Of a DNA stretch of 64,000 nucleotides, positions 45,642 to 57,187 are shown piece by piece. The stretch covers positions 17,786,005 to 17,850,004 of the forward strand of contig NC_079216.1 in assembly GCF_029633865.1 (NCBI RefSeq), given 5' to 3'. The translations under genes were made by a program, and so were the position numbers. How positions within the stretch are numbered: the first letter of the stretch is position 1; each line of letters starts with the position of its first letter. Source of the stretch: Lampris incognitus (lineage: Eukaryota > Chordata > Actinopteri > Lampriformes > Lampridae). Below the pieces are notes generated by a model. That model had not been told where the DNA came from. It did no database searches and saw nothing but the letters and a program-made list of their open reading frames with translations.

Positions 45642-47065
45642 GTCCTGACAGGTGGGGTGTTGTACACACCTTTGGTGATGACAACTGTCATTTACTAACA
45701 ATAGGCAATGTGCAACGTTTCCTTTGATATTATAGATTTAGTGAGTGTCATCCAGTTTTAGAAGTTTTAAAACTACCTAATGGACAATGAGGAATTTTGC
45801 ATCCTAGACTTGTTTTGATGCAGGTTTTGGCTGGCAACTGTGGTATTCTGTCTGACAACGCATATTTTTGACATTTGACATTTACTAGAGGGAAGTTTTG
45901 GTTTTTTTTACTCTGTTTTGACAGAGTGGTTGTTTTTCTGCTTGTACACCCCCCATATATGACAAACCAACTCTTCTTCTTTATCATCATAACAAAATTG
46001 GAGTGGATTTGAAGTGTCTGTTTGAAACCATTTCTGTGGTTTAATGTGTGTGTGGTTTTTTTTTTAAATCCTTGTGATGTTGCATATAAAATGAAAACTG
46101 GCTATTTTTGAACAACTGCTGATGTATTTCAAACATTTATGAAATAGAATGTATTCAAACATTACAGCGCAATTTTAGCTTGCAAACGTAAGCATATTGT
46201 TCTTTAATATTGTAGTTATCAGTAGCCAACACATGTACGTTATGTTCATTACCACAATATGTGCATTAGGTTGCGTAAACTGACAGTTTGTAACAACCTT
46301 CTTTTTAACATTTTGACTGTACACAAACATGTCTGAATACATGTGTAATTGCTGATTAGTTGCACTGCAAAATAATATAATCACAATGAAGCTTTTGTGG
46401 TTCATGTGCAGCCTCGGTGCTACAGCCGCCGTGTCCTGTGGGGAAAACGACCTGTGGTTGAGTTGGGAGAGGCTGACCGATATGAACTATGCAACGGACC
46501 TAAATTCGTTTTTCTTTTGCCGCCACCTAGTGGATATTCGTATGTATTACACGTATTACCAATTTCCCATTGGGCTAGTTCATGTATAAAATCTAATGCA
46601 GGCTACAAAGTCAAAGTTTGTCAGTGTGTAAATACGTAAGCCGGTAACACTGAGAGTATCTCCAACTCTCAGCTGAGGAAAAGCTTGTCAGACGGGCAAA
46701 TTACTTCTTGACAAAACAAGTGGTGCATATAAAATGAGCCTGATGCTTGTGGAGTAGGGCCCACTGGGATGGCAGCCATCACTGGTATTATATGTTAGTA
46801 ATGAAGTCATTCATGTGGATAAATAAAAATCCGCATGGAGGGCTGAAAAGGGTTACTTTAATCTTACAGGATGCCCATGAGGCCAGATATGATTCAGGTA
46901 CAACCCAGTATATAGTCGCAGACTGAATAGGGGAAGAGAGAAAGAGAGAGACTGTCAGGAGATGCATCCATGGGATTTCTCGTCCCATGACAGGCAAGGT
47001 GCAGCAGGTGCTCCATGGAATCCAGTGTAGAACATCTGGCCTTACGTATGAATATTAAGTAGATG
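45642..47065. other. calml4 3' flank; no recognised gene
   Basis: The calml4 3' UTR should begin here, but I see no clear AATAAA close to the stop. AT-rich unique-looking sequence continues to about 47065. Confidence 0.4.
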
Positions 47066-47142
47066 ACTGCTGGGATAGGCCCCAGCATCCCCGCGACCCT
47101 GGGAGCAGGGTAAGCGGTTTGGATAATGAATGGATGGATGGA
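47066..47142 (-). repeat. SINE/LINE 3'-tail repeat (inverted)
   Basis: CTGCTGGGATAGGCCCCAGC followed by CCGCGACCCTGGGAGCAGGG and TGGATGGATGG, the reverse complement of the module at 30108-30180. A short irregular GGTTAGG-like stretch follows at 47150-47215. Confidence 0.7.
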
Positions 47143-48314
47143 GATTAGGTAGAGGTTAGGTTTAGGGTTAAGGTTCTGTGTCGGTTAAGTAGGGTTCAGG
47201 TTAAATAGTGGGTAACCTGGTGTGTCACAGAGATGCTGAAGCGTACCTTGCATTAACATATAACATAAATCGTAGGGTGACTGGCTTGAAGTTCTATGAT
47301 TTATTTATTTTTGTGTGGAAAGTACACTTTTGCAACAAGCACCAAAACAAAACAATTCCTCCCGGTTCCATCCTGTGTTTAACCTCTGCTTTGTGTTCTG
47401 TCAGGATACAACTCTGCGAGAGCAGCCCATTATCATGTCAGACCTAAAAGCATCATTATGGGTCCAGATATGGCTCACTGCAATTCGCTACACACCCTTT
47501 GACGTGTCCCTCCATGCATTCTTCACTTTATAAGGTAAAAGCCATCAGAAAAATAAGAGCAAAAAATAGAAATAACAAATCATTTAAACTCGAAAAATGA
47601 ACCGGGCTGCAAGTTTTGCTGGCCACTGGCGTGCACGCCTACAATACTGCTGCAGTGTTAAGTGTTAATTGGTTTAGGTGTGTACTGTAATGGGCCATAC
47701 ATTTTCACAGTCCACTGGTTTCCCTTGCTTCGCTCCTGGTAATTTGCAGGTTTTGCTGCAGGTGTTCTGCGATGACTGATTCATTCTGCTGCCGGCTCCC
47801 ATGAGGAGGTGCAAAGTCCACGTAGGGTTTATGACTTGTAACAGAATGTTTCCCTCACTTGTACCTTGGGCTCATATACTGTTATAGAATACTGTGAGCA
47901 TCTGATCATAGGTTTCAGCAGAATCTAAGATTTTGTTTAATACATTTTAAATTAATTTATAAATGTCCCCAGTAGGTCTACAGCTGAACTGTATTACATA
48001 GCAAACTATTCGCATCTGGTCATGTGACCAGAAATGGGTGCTGAACGACTTTATAAGTTGGCCAACAAATATGCGGTGAACAAGTAATGATTCTGATTCA
48101 AAAGCAACTCGTTTCGTTTACTCGTGAAACAAAAAAATGTGGCTTATATTTGAACACTTTTAACACGTTACATTTTAGAATTTTAAAACAACCACCTCCA
48201 CGTGCCGTCTGTCTACATCCTGCATTACAACATAATAGGCTGCATCTTTTCCTCATGTATTATAATTGTTAAAAATGAGAGTCAGTGCAAATGCCATCCT
48301 CTGGAGAATGTGTT
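47143..48314. other. Unassigned stretch
   Basis: About 1.2 kb with no recognised gene or repeat beyond the irregular TTAGG-like text at its start. Confidence 0.35.
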
Positions 48315-48842
48315 ATTGCCACATTTGGCTTCCGGTGTGGGAAGGTGGCGGCGCGAACTTACGTTTGCGGCGGCCTCACCGTCCATGCAGTGTCTTTGTC
48401 CACGTCCGTGTCTAAGTTCGTGTCTTCGTTTGATGGCTGGGAGAGCTGGCGCTGGGTCGGCTGGGAGAGCTTGGTCCGCTGCGTCCTGTGGGCCCAGGGC
48501 CCTGCCTGAAGCTGCGCCCGAAGAGGTAACACCGAGGGCGGTCTGGCAGGACGTGGAAGCGGGGCAGGCTAAGCTAACTGCTAGCCCATGCAGACCGACA
48601 GTTCCGAGTCATCCTGGCATTCGCTCTCTTAGACAGTGATTTTTTTGTTTATTTTTTGTGGATATGTTGGAAAAATGTGTTTTTGTCATTTTTTTTGTCG
48701 TATGGATGTATGTGTTCTTGTAGTTTGGATGTGTGTTGTTGTCTTTGTGTTGCACTGCTGTGGGCTGGGGGAAACGATATTTCATTTAATTTCATGTGCA
48801 TGGAATGAAATGACAAATAAATGTTCCTGATTCTGATTCTGT
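48315..48842 (+). mobile_element. L2-tailed dispersed repeat with one GC-rich module
   Basis: A CpG-rich leader (TGTGGGAAGGTGGCGGCG, CCATGCAGTGTCTTTGTCCA, GCTGGGAGAGCTTGGTCCGC) holds a single copy of the module found at 5302-5461. The tail TTGTGTTGCACTGCTGTGGG, then AATAAATG and GTTCCTGATTCTGATTCT, gives an intact 3' end. Same family as 4650-5735 but in the opposite orientation. There is no coding region, so it is probably mobilised by an L2-type LINE. Confidence 0.75.
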
Positions 48843-49536
48843 CAGTTTGACACGTCACTACGTACAAACAGTCTCGAAACACTATGAAAATGTCCCAAGC
48901 GTGTGTACAGAACAAAGTAATATTTTAGCAGTCTATTCACATGCTCTGTAAACTCAGACTGCATGCCTGCATGGGCTGCATGGGCTGCATCTGGCAATGC
49001 AACGTGTCGCAAGGAATCAGAGACGGCCTTTCACATCTGTCTATCGGCTCGATTCTAAAAATCACCCATGTCAGATGATAGCTGACTAGACCTGTTGCAC
49101 ATCCACACTCTTGCAGAGAACTGACGAGGAGATGACACGCGGAAAATATTTTATTTGCAAAATATCTTCATCAAACATTGTTTTAAGTTGCAATTGGCAG
49201 TTTTCACATTCACTTAATAGAGATCGTATACAGTCACTGGCAGCACTTACAGCCTACTCCATTTTTCAACAAATGTCATTATTTAAACATAGCTAATTAC
49301 GTCAAAACCAGCATTTCCACTCACAAATCATACAAAACCACAACATCACTGAAACGCGAAAAGTAAACGTCACCGCAACAGCCACAGACGGATATGCGCG
49401 CGGATGGTGCGACTGTTTTGTCCGTGTCCTCAAATGATATATGAAATATATCTAGAAGTCATTTTGATATACACTCAAAGAGTCGGGCTCCACGTGCTAT
49501 GTGTCCTGATTTGGATTCAAAGCAATCGTTTCCAGA
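48843..49536. other. 3' flank of the relaxin-receptor-like gene; nothing recognised
   Basis: About 690 bp downstream of the minus-strand GPCR stop codon. It probably contains its 3' UTR. No repeat was recognised. Confidence 0.4.
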
Positions 49537-50724
49537 CTAGACTAAGCTCTGGTGCTGGCAGCCCACCGCATACAGCGCGTCCGTGTGGCACTGGTCGTTC
49601 AGGATGGAAAGTCCGTAATTCTCGGTTTCCATGTTATTCAGAGGAACGACGGTCTGGGTTTCGTCACGGTCCGCTTTGATCGTCCGCGAGAACGGTCGTA
49701 TTTGGCAAGAGTTCGCCACGGCGGGGGAGGACATGCGCCAGAACAGACCCTTCAGCATTTTCCTGAACTCTCTCCGCATCAGACAGTACAGCACCGGGTT
49801 CAGGCAGCTGTTGGCGTGCGCCAGGCACACGGTCACGGGAAAGACGTACGTGTGCACCATGTAATAAGCCCTGTCCCAATTAACCACGTTAAACTTGACC
49901 AGGACGCCCCAGAAAGTAATAGCGTGGTTCGGCATCCAGCACAAGAAGAACGAGAGCACCACGATGGTGACCGAGCGGGTCACTTTGGATCTGCGCTTGA
50001 CTTGGTTGTTGTTCATGCTCCTCAGACGCACGAAGCGCAGAAGCATCAGGTAGCACACCGTCACCGTCAGCATGGGGAACACGAAGGCGACGAGGATTTT
50101 CTGCAGGTGGTACAACGCCAGCCAGTACTGGCCGTCGGGGAAGCCGAGGAGGCAGAGCTTTTCGCCGGCCACGTTGCGGACGGTGGAGAAGATGGCAGTC
50201 GGCGCGGTGGCCGCGATGGCGGAGACCCACAGCCCTGCGCTCACCCAGCGCACCGAGCAGAAGCACCGCCGTGCGCGGTCCTTCAGCGCCGAGGCCACCG
50301 ACCAGTACCTCGTCACACTCATGGCCGTGAGAAAAAACACACTTGCGTACATGTTCATCACGGTCACGGACAGGATGATCTTGCACATGGCGTCCCCGAA
50401 GGGCCAGCTGAAGTCCAGAGCGGTGTCCACCGCCCAGAAGGGCAGCGTCAGAACAAACTGGAAGTCCGTCACGGCGAGGTTGAGGATGAAAAAGTTAATG
50501 GTCGACCTCTTCCTCCCTCGCCTGACCTTCATCAAGAAAAACACCAGGAGATTCCCAACCAGCCCCGCGGCGCACACCATGGAGTACACGACGGAGATGA
50601 TGATCCGCAGAGCTGGGCTGCCGTCCGCCGTCACGTCGATGTCGTCCAAGCCACTGAACCGGTTCTGTTCCAGACCGGACCGATTGGAATTGAGCGTATA
50701 ATTCCAGAAGTCCGCCATCTCCAC
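49537..50724 (-). CDS. rxfp3: Relaxin-3 receptor-like GPCR (RXFP3/RXFP4 family), intronless, 395 aa
   Basis: A single-exon class A GPCR. It has a short N-terminus with two N-glycosylation sequons (N8, N14), TM1 with GNLLV (about 57-61), TM2 reading LAVTDFQFVLTLPFWAV, Cys114 and Cys191 for the usual disulfide, and TRY (138-140) in place of DRY as in human RXFP3. TM6 carries CWMP (262-265) and TM7 NPVLY (309-313). KSVTIVVLSFFLCW-type and CLAHANSCLNPVLYCL text follows human RXFP3 closely. RXFP3 binds relaxin-3 and couples to Gi in the brain; that is family knowledge. Fish carry several rxfp3 paralogues and I cannot say which this is, nor exclude an rxfp4 relation. The N-terminus is shorter than in human RXFP3 (395 vs about 469 aa in total). 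The start MEMAD resembles human MQMAD. Confidence 0.92.
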   Translation of the reverse strand: MEMADFWNYTLNSNRSGLEQNRFSGLDDIDVTADGSPALRIIISVVYSMVCAAGLVGNLLVFFLMKVRRGRKRSTINFFILNLAVTDFQFVLTLPFWAVDTALDFSWPFGDAMCKIILSVTVMNMYASVFFLTAMSVTRYWSVASALKDRARRCFCSVRWVSAGLWVSAIAATAPTAIFSTVRNVAGEKLCLLGFPDGQYWLALYHLQKILVAFVFPMLTVTVCYLMLLRFVRLRSMNNNQVKRRSKVTRSVTIVVLSFFLCWMPNHAITFWGVLVKFNVVNWDRAYYMVHTYVFPVTVCLAHANSCLNPVLYCLMRREFRKMLKGLFWRMSSPAVANSCQIRPFSRTIKADRDETQTVVPLNNMETENYGLSILNDQCHTDALYAVGCQHQSLV

Positions 50725-50943
50725 CGAAACCGAGGCTACTCCAAGTGCCTCTACCAGCGCCGAGCTGTGTGCTGCAGCTGGGATATCACCTGCTGCAATC
50801 CTAAAAGTAGATAAAGATCATACTGCCGAGACGGTATTATAATGTGACGGGACAGTTTTCATATTTCTTCAACTAGTAACAACTGACTCTTGACCCGCCA
50901 TAGCCTGCTGGGTTTGTAGCTAGGTTGTTCGTGCGCGCAACTC

Positions 50944-50953
50944 TTCATATACT
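50944..50953 (-). promoter_or_regulatory. TATA-like box upstream of the relaxin-receptor-like gene
   Basis: On the minus strand CAGTATATGAAGAG lies about 220 bp upstream of the start codon. Spacing would give a 5' UTR of roughly 190 bp. This is a sequence match only. Confidence 0.3.
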
Positions 50954-50999
50954 GGCGGCGGACTAAGCGCCTCCCCCGAGGCAGTGATTAGTGACAGGG

Positions 51000-52018
<1,019 letters not shown>

Positions 52019-52424
52019 TGTAACGATCACGGACTGCTAGACTCGCTAGCCCTTGGCTAACGGGTCGGACCCTTTACTGGATTGTTTAACGTTGTCGCTC
52101 GTGGTGCGGGAGATCCCGGTTCGCGTCCTGGCTGTGGCGGTTCCCGGCTGCCCCCGGACTTCGCTACATTGGTGTCAGAAGTGGGACGGTGAGACCGTGA
52201 GGCCATCGGAAGCGCGTGCGTCCAGAGGCGTGAGGGACCTGATATGCTGAAGCGCTTCCCGAAGGAGAGGGGTATGTAACGTGCATGGATAAATGGACTT
52301 GCTAGCCCTTGGCTAACGGGTCGGACCCTTTAGCGGACTGGTTAACGTAGTCGCCCGTGGAGCGGGAGACCCGGGTTCGCGTCCCGGCTGCGGCGGTTCC
52401 CGCCCCCCCCCCGAATTCGCTACA
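52019..52424 (+). mobile_element. TRIM-like miniature LTR element with tRNA-like LTRs
   Basis: Two direct repeats of exactly 150 bp (52019-52168 and 52275-52424) both begin TGTAACG and end CGCTACA. The 106-bp interior starts with TTGGTGTCAGAAGTGGGA, a primer-binding-site-like phrase of LTR elements, and ends with the purine tract GAAGGAGAGGGG next to the second repeat. Inside each repeat are tRNA-like boxes: an A-box-like TAGCGGACTGG and a B-box stem-loop CCGGGTTCGCGTCCCGG (second copy; first copy slightly diverged). No coding capacity. No target duplication was found. It is non-autonomous by size and is treated as a fossil. Confidence 0.7.
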
Positions 52425-52496
52425 ATATGAATACCAGCACTTTCATCCAGCAAAACTATAAGATTGTAATTCATTACAATTAAAAATCAGAATTAC

Positions 52497-52740
52497 GGGC
52501 GTCCGGGGAAGGTGGCGGTCTATTTCGTTGCCCACTAAAACGAGGATCGCTGGTTCGAATCCCCGTGTTACCTCCGGCTTGGTCGGGCGTCCCTACAGAC
52601 ACAGTTGGCCGGGTGGGAAGCCGGCTGTGGGTATATCTAGCGCCTTCTCTGGTCCGTTGGGGCGCCTGTTCGGGGGGGAGGGGGAACTGTGGGGAATAGC
52701 GTCATCCAACGCCGTGACGCCTTCTTCCTGTTCTTTTCCA
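52497..52740 (+). mobile_element. tRNA-type SINE (family A), 5' part
   Basis: GGGCGTCCGG, CGGTCTATTTCGTTGCC and the B box TGGTTCGAATCCCC, then ACAGTTGGCCGGGTGGGAAG and GCGCCTGTTCGGGG. The copy stops before the 3' half. It lies 72 bp after the TRIM-like element. Confidence 0.75.
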
Positions 52741-52958
52741 CTGACTAAATAGAATAATAAGAGGTCCTTTCCATCCATTTCCCACTCTGCTATATGTCAC
52801 AGGTCTCTGAGCGGGACTAAAAGCCTCTCTCAGCAGGTGCTGCACATCTTCTCCAGAAACTCCTACAACACCCAGAAATGTCCATGCTGCATCTACAATT
52901 ATTTCAGTTCTTTCAGATTTTCTTTCTAATCGAGCAGTACAGTTAATTATACAAAAAG

Positions 52959-53381
52959 CGATAACACTTTCTATGAAACTTGCATCCATAATGCCCTATA
53001 AGCATTTATGACGCCCTATAAGCATCTATTGCATCTATAATGCCCATACTTTCCCATAATGTGTATTACAATGACTAACGGCTATGGCTGAAGACTGAAA
53101 TAGCACTGAAGTCTCATTATGCATCTCTACAAAACTTCAGCAAAACAAGTTGGCTATGATGCATTATGACATTTGACAGATAAACAGGCTAATGATGACA
53201 TATTTATAATGCATAAATCCGTTTTAAATTGACATAGAGTATCATAAAGGTGGTTATGAGGTGTTGTGAGGGCGTACGTACATGGTTATAATGAATCTTA
53301 CAATGACTTATAGCTACACTTCTAGGGCGTTATAGATGCTTATAGGGCATTATAGATGCAAGCTTCATAGAAAATGTTACC
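52959..53381. mobile_element. MITE, 423 bp, inverted ends of about 60 bp
   Basis: The left end ATAACACTTTCTATGAAACTT and onward (TGCATCCATAATGCCCTATA) is mirrored at the right end with few changes. AAAAAG occurs on both sides (52953-52958 and 53382-53387), a possible target duplication. The interior is non-coding. The GGTAACA(T/C)TTT end is typical of fish MITEs; the superfamily is not assigned. Confidence 0.75.
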
Positions 53382-53404
53382 AAAAAGGCTAAAAACGTCA
53401 CCAA

Positions 53405-54030
53405 TCAGTATGCTTCCTGGCTGACCAGTCCCTCCTGTCTAACATCATTCTCATTGTTTCTCGCCATTCTCTTAGCAGCTTCAGCATACATCGGTCCCTT
53501 TTCTGCTCTCATTATATTCACTTTCTCTACCTTAATTCTTTTTGATTCTGTATCATGATATCCCTTGGAGTACAGACACTTTGCTTGCACTTTCTCAACT
53601 ATACAATCTTCCACATTGCAGTTGTCCTCCCCACATCCCCCACATCTTCTGACTCCATTAAAAACTGCAGCAAAATGTCCATATTCTTGACAACAAAAAC
53701 ATCTGAGAGGAGCTCTCTCATAAGGCCTCAACCTGTAACTCACATAATCAAGGTACACTCTTCCCGGCAATTACCCTTCAAAAGTTAAACACAGAATTAC
53801 TGTCCACCTTTCCCGCTTCTCGGAATCTTGTCATTCTTTTTGCCTCACAGATGACTGCAACATCACGAAATGACTCAGCCTCTACTGGCAGCGGCACAAC
53901 ACTTATCACTCCCTTCTTCTTTGCTTTTAATGCGAGTGGGAAGCAAGTCACACAGAGATAACTTCTGAATACCTTGGTCTTAATAAGAGTTCTATCTCTC
54001 TGACGCTTTGATATACAATCAGTGATAACC
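53405..54030 (-). pseudogene. LINE ORF1-like protein fragment with CCHC knuckles
   Basis: Minus-strand frames encode RVYLDYVSYRLRPYERAPLRC-type wording followed by Cys-rich knuckles (CFCCQEYGHFAAV, RRCGGCGEDNCNVEDC). Upstream is GVISVVPLPVEAESFRDVAV. This is the gag-like ORF1 pattern of I/Jockey-group LINEs (order C-x2-C-x4-H with decayed Cys in the first knuckle: AVF in place of a Cys). The fragment is broken between two frames near 53770. The clade is tentative. Confidence 0.65.
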
Positions 54031-54049
54031 ATCCCACTTCATTATCCTG

Positions 54050-54885
54050 ATCCACAGGGCCTTTAACCCTGGTGCCTCCTTCTTCCAGAGCAGCCTGGCC
54101 ATTGAACGGCAAACTGTCACCTCCGACCCAACAACCTCATGTCCGATGTGGGGAGGAGAAAGATGACGTCCTCTCAGCAAAACTGCCCTCTAAACCAAGG
54201 AACATGGCTTTAACACCAGCACCTCCTTCCTCCAGAGCAGACTGGCTACTGAACGGCAAACTGACACCTCCGGACATACCACCTCAGGTCAGGGTGTATC
54301 AAAGAGGAGCTACTCCAAGGAGGAGCCCAGCCCAGTCATCTCATGGCCCAGCCCAGTCATCTAATCTCAGGCTGCTGCTAAAGAGGCTAGCAGTAAAGTG
54401 TGGGAGCAAGAAAAGGAGATGATCCTCCCGAATAAAGAATTGTTCCTACAAAAGGTGGAGGCCCTTAATGGAGAACTCCTCCTGAAAAAAGCAAGTTCTA
54501 GTGGCACAAGAAATACGCTTTGCTGCTGAGCTTTGCAAAGAAAAGGAACAGAGCGATCAAAAGAATATGGCTGTCCTCCTCCAGAATGAAGGGTTAAAGA
54601 GGCGCCTCAACAATTGGCAGCTGGAGAAAATCTGTCTTCACACAGAGACCATTCAGACCAAGCTCAGCCTCCTTCAGGCTCAGGAAGAAATAGATATGTT
54701 TAACAGGAGCACAGAGGAGGATGAGTTGAGAAGGTCTACTCTGCTGAAATAGAAGGAGGAGACACAGCTCCGAGCACTAGATTTGCTGACCTCCGATACA
54801 AAGGCCAATAAGAAAGGCCAGAAGCAGAAGGAACAAGAGAAAAAAAAACAACTCCTGGCCGAGAAAGAAAAGGACAACTCCTGGT
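54050..54885 (+). pseudogene. Broken coiled-coil coding fragment of unknown origin
   Basis: Two similar units of about 120 bp encode PPSSRA.W.LNGKL.PP twice (54072-54422). Then Glu/Lys/Leu-rich coiled-coil text follows: VWEQEKEMILPNKELFLQKV, AAELCKEKEQSDQKNMAVLL, RRLNNWQLEKICLHTETIQT and KLSLLQAQEEIDMF. The frame is interrupted more than once, including a TAG at about 54750. The coiled-coil pattern recalls ciliary coiled-coil proteins, but I cannot name a source gene. It may be a retrocopy or a captured host fragment. It lies between LINE pieces. Confidence 0.45.
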
Positions 54886-55240
54886 ACAGGCTCTTGTAAT
54901 ATCACGCATTGACTACTGCAACTCCTTACTGGCTGGTCTCTCTGCATGCACTTTCACCTCTGCAAATGATCCAGAACACGGCGACGCATCTGGTCTTCAA
55001 CCAACCCAAAACAGCACGTCACTCCGCTGTTCATATCCCTCCACTGGCTCCCAGTTGCTGCCCGCATCAAATTCAGAAACTTAATACTTGCTTACAAAAC
55101 AGCAAATAAAAGGGCTCAAATGTTAAAATGCCTTCCATGCTATTTTCTCTGGCCCCACTAGCAGATCTGTATTCAGGGGCAAGACCACGTAGCACCTTAT
55201 ATGTGATACGTCTATTCTATAATTTACTGGGAGCCAATGA
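54886..55240 (+). mobile_element. L2/CR1-type LINE, RT C-terminal fragment
   Basis: The frame reads LVISRIDYCNSLLAGLSACT, LQMIQNTATHLVFNQPKTAR and HSAVHIPPLAP, the thumb/C-terminal part of an L2-type RT. A non-coding stretch of the same repeat type (GGGGCAAGACCACGTAGCAC, GGGAGCCAATGAAGAGATGT) follows to 55240. Confidence 0.75.
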
Positions 55241-55539
55241 AGAGATGTGAGGATTTTTTTTTTATTGTCATGCTTTTTGTTATATATATTTTTTTCTTTC
55301 CTTTTTGTAATGTATATTAGCTGAATTAACTTAAGAGTATGTGAGAAGGTAGGAAAAATAAGTGTGTATACTTCCTACTCCTTTTCCAACAAATAATCTG
55401 AGTCATATGGAGATTTGCTCGCTGAGTTTGATGTGTGGATTTGTTGATCACTTCAGATTATTGGCAATGTCTTACCTGTATCTGCTATATCCTGCTTTTT
55501 ACATGTTCGACATAAATCTTCATTCATCCATTCATTCAT

Positions 55540-55900
55540 TGGTGTGATGTGGGATCTAAGATTGGTAATGGCTAGCAGCCTGGCTGCAGCGTTTTGCATG
55601 AGTGGCAGGTGGGACGGGGCTGCTTGGCTAAAACAGGAGAAAAGAGCATTGCAGCAGTCAAGGCATGGGAAAATTAGGGTATGGATTAGTAAGTTGAGAC
55701 CTCTGGTTGCTAGCACTGGTTTGAGTTTTGCAATGTTCCGGAGTTGGAAAAAGAAGGTTTGCACAAGCTTGTTTATGTGTAGGTCGAAATTCAGATTTTG
55801 GTCAAAGAGTACACCCAGATTTTTTGAGGAGGGTTTCACATTGGTGGCCAGGGGGCCCATACAAGTTTTCACTTCTGACGTTTACAGGTAAGAGTTTTGT
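55540..55900 (-). mobile_element. L2/CR1-type LINE, RT C-terminal fragment (inverted)
   Basis: On the minus strand: KNLGVLFDQNLNFDLHINKL, FFQLRNIAKLKPVLATRGLN, HTLIFPCLDCCNALFSCFSQ and LMQNAAARLL. Same domain as the neighbour at 54886 but in the opposite orientation and from a diverged family. Confidence 0.8.
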
Positions 55901-55959
55901 GTTGCCAAGGTTAGTGTAAGGATCTTGGAGACTGATGGTTAATCATCAGACTGATGGAG

Positions 55960-56760
55960 ATGGATGGTTAATCCAAACTTAAAACTCACCTTTTTGCCTT
56001 AGCTTACAATTAGTTGCCTTTAAGTTGAGTGCTTCACAACCTGTACTGCATGGCGGGTCGGTTTCTGTCTCAATGAATTTACCAACCACCGTTCTGCCGA
56101 CGAGATTATAGAGTATAGATTATGACTAATTGATGATGTAATTGATTATGATTAATGACTATTGCAAATTGTTCTCTTCTCTCACGTCTTTTCTCTCTCT
56201 GTGAATGATGTCTTCTTTCTCTTTCTCTGTGTGTGAATGGTGTCATGCGAGTCTCTCTTGTGTGCACGTGCAGTTGGTTCTCCTCCCAGATCTCCATGGT
56301 GATGGTGGTCGCCACTTGGATGCTGCCTGCCATTCCCCTAATCACATTTTCTTTTTATAAATCCATGTACATTTTTTACATGGTGATGCTGGTCGCATGA
56401 CTTGGGTCCTGGACTGTTCCGATGGTGCCTGGATACTGCTTGGCATCCTCCTCACCATATTCTTCATGAATTTTATAAGTCCATTATAATTGTGTTATCC
56501 TCTTTCAATGTTGTATTGTGTAAATTGCGTAAACACAACAGCCATTGCACATTGTCTGTCTTGGGAGAGAGAGCCCTCCTCTGTTGCGCTCCCCGAGGTT
56601 TCTTCTTATTTTTTCTCCCTGTTAAAGGTTGTTTTTTTAGGGAGTTGTTCCTTACCCGATGAGAGGGTCTAAGGACAGGAGGTTGTGTTGCTGCTAAGCC
56701 CACTGAGGCAAATTTGTAATTTGTGATATTGGGCTGTACAAATAAAATTAAAAATTGAAA
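55960..56760 (+). mobile_element. L2-type LINE 3' UTR
   Basis: Starts with text encoding the usual L2 C-terminus (LKTHLFALAYN-like) and runs to GTTGTTCCTTACCC, GAGGCAAATTTGTAATTTGT and an AAATAAAATTAAAAATTGAA end. The final 115 bp matches 7714-7845. Confidence 0.7.
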
Positions 56761-56789
56761 TCATAATTATCGCAGTACCACCAGCATCT

Positions 56790-57187
56790 TTTTTTTAATA
56801 TAAACGTATTTCTGATTTTTCCCTTTTTCTCCCAATTTAGTGGCCAATCGATCCCTATTCTAGTTCAAACACCCACCCTCGTACTGCATGCGTTCGCTAA
56901 CTGCATCTCTCCGACCAGCAGTCTGGAAGGAAACGCCTCGCCACTTCCGGGACAAGGCAAATCCAGGCCGAACCACTGCTTTTTCCCCACACACCCAGAG
57001 ACGCATTCATGTGACGAACACAAGCCAACTCCACCCCCCTCCCGAAGACAGCGTTGCCAGTTATTGCTGCTTCATCGTGTCCGGCCATAGTCAGATCTGA
57101 CGAGACCGGGGCGCGAACCCCGGTCCCCAGTGGGCAATTGCATCGACACAAAGCTGAAAGTTAGACCGCTACACCACCGCGGACCCT
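56790..57187 (-). mobile_element. tRNA-derived SINE (family B), complete
   Basis: On the minus strand the head reads GGTCCGCGGTGGTGTAGCGG with A-box-like TGGTGTAGCGG, then B box GGGGTTCGCGCCCC. A unique body follows, and the tail is GATTGGCCACTAAATTGGGA plus GAAAAAGGGAAAAA. The tail resembles that of family A (ATTGGCCAAGTACAATTGGG), although heads and bodies differ. Confidence 0.8.

Noticed and set aside
46386-46589. Possible small secreted protein (MKLLWFMCSLGATAAVSCG start)
   Set aside because: The start looks like a signal peptide, but the rest has no domain or homology I recognise, and the frame is only 67 codons in an AT-rich region.
47150-47215. Interstitial telomeric repeat
   Set aside because: The GGTTAGG-like text is irregular and short, without tandem TTAGGG units.
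49552-50814. A 420-codon plus-strand open frame opposite the GPCR
   Set aside because: It mirrors the GPCR coding strand and is rich in His/Val/Arg/Gly, as expected of an antisense shadow of a GC-rich gene. No family resemblance.
52019-52424. Two genuine tRNA genes in tandem
   Set aside because: The A and B boxes are tRNA-like, but no convincing acceptor stem or seven-base anticodon loop could be drawn, and both lie inside TG...CA repeats with LTR-like context.
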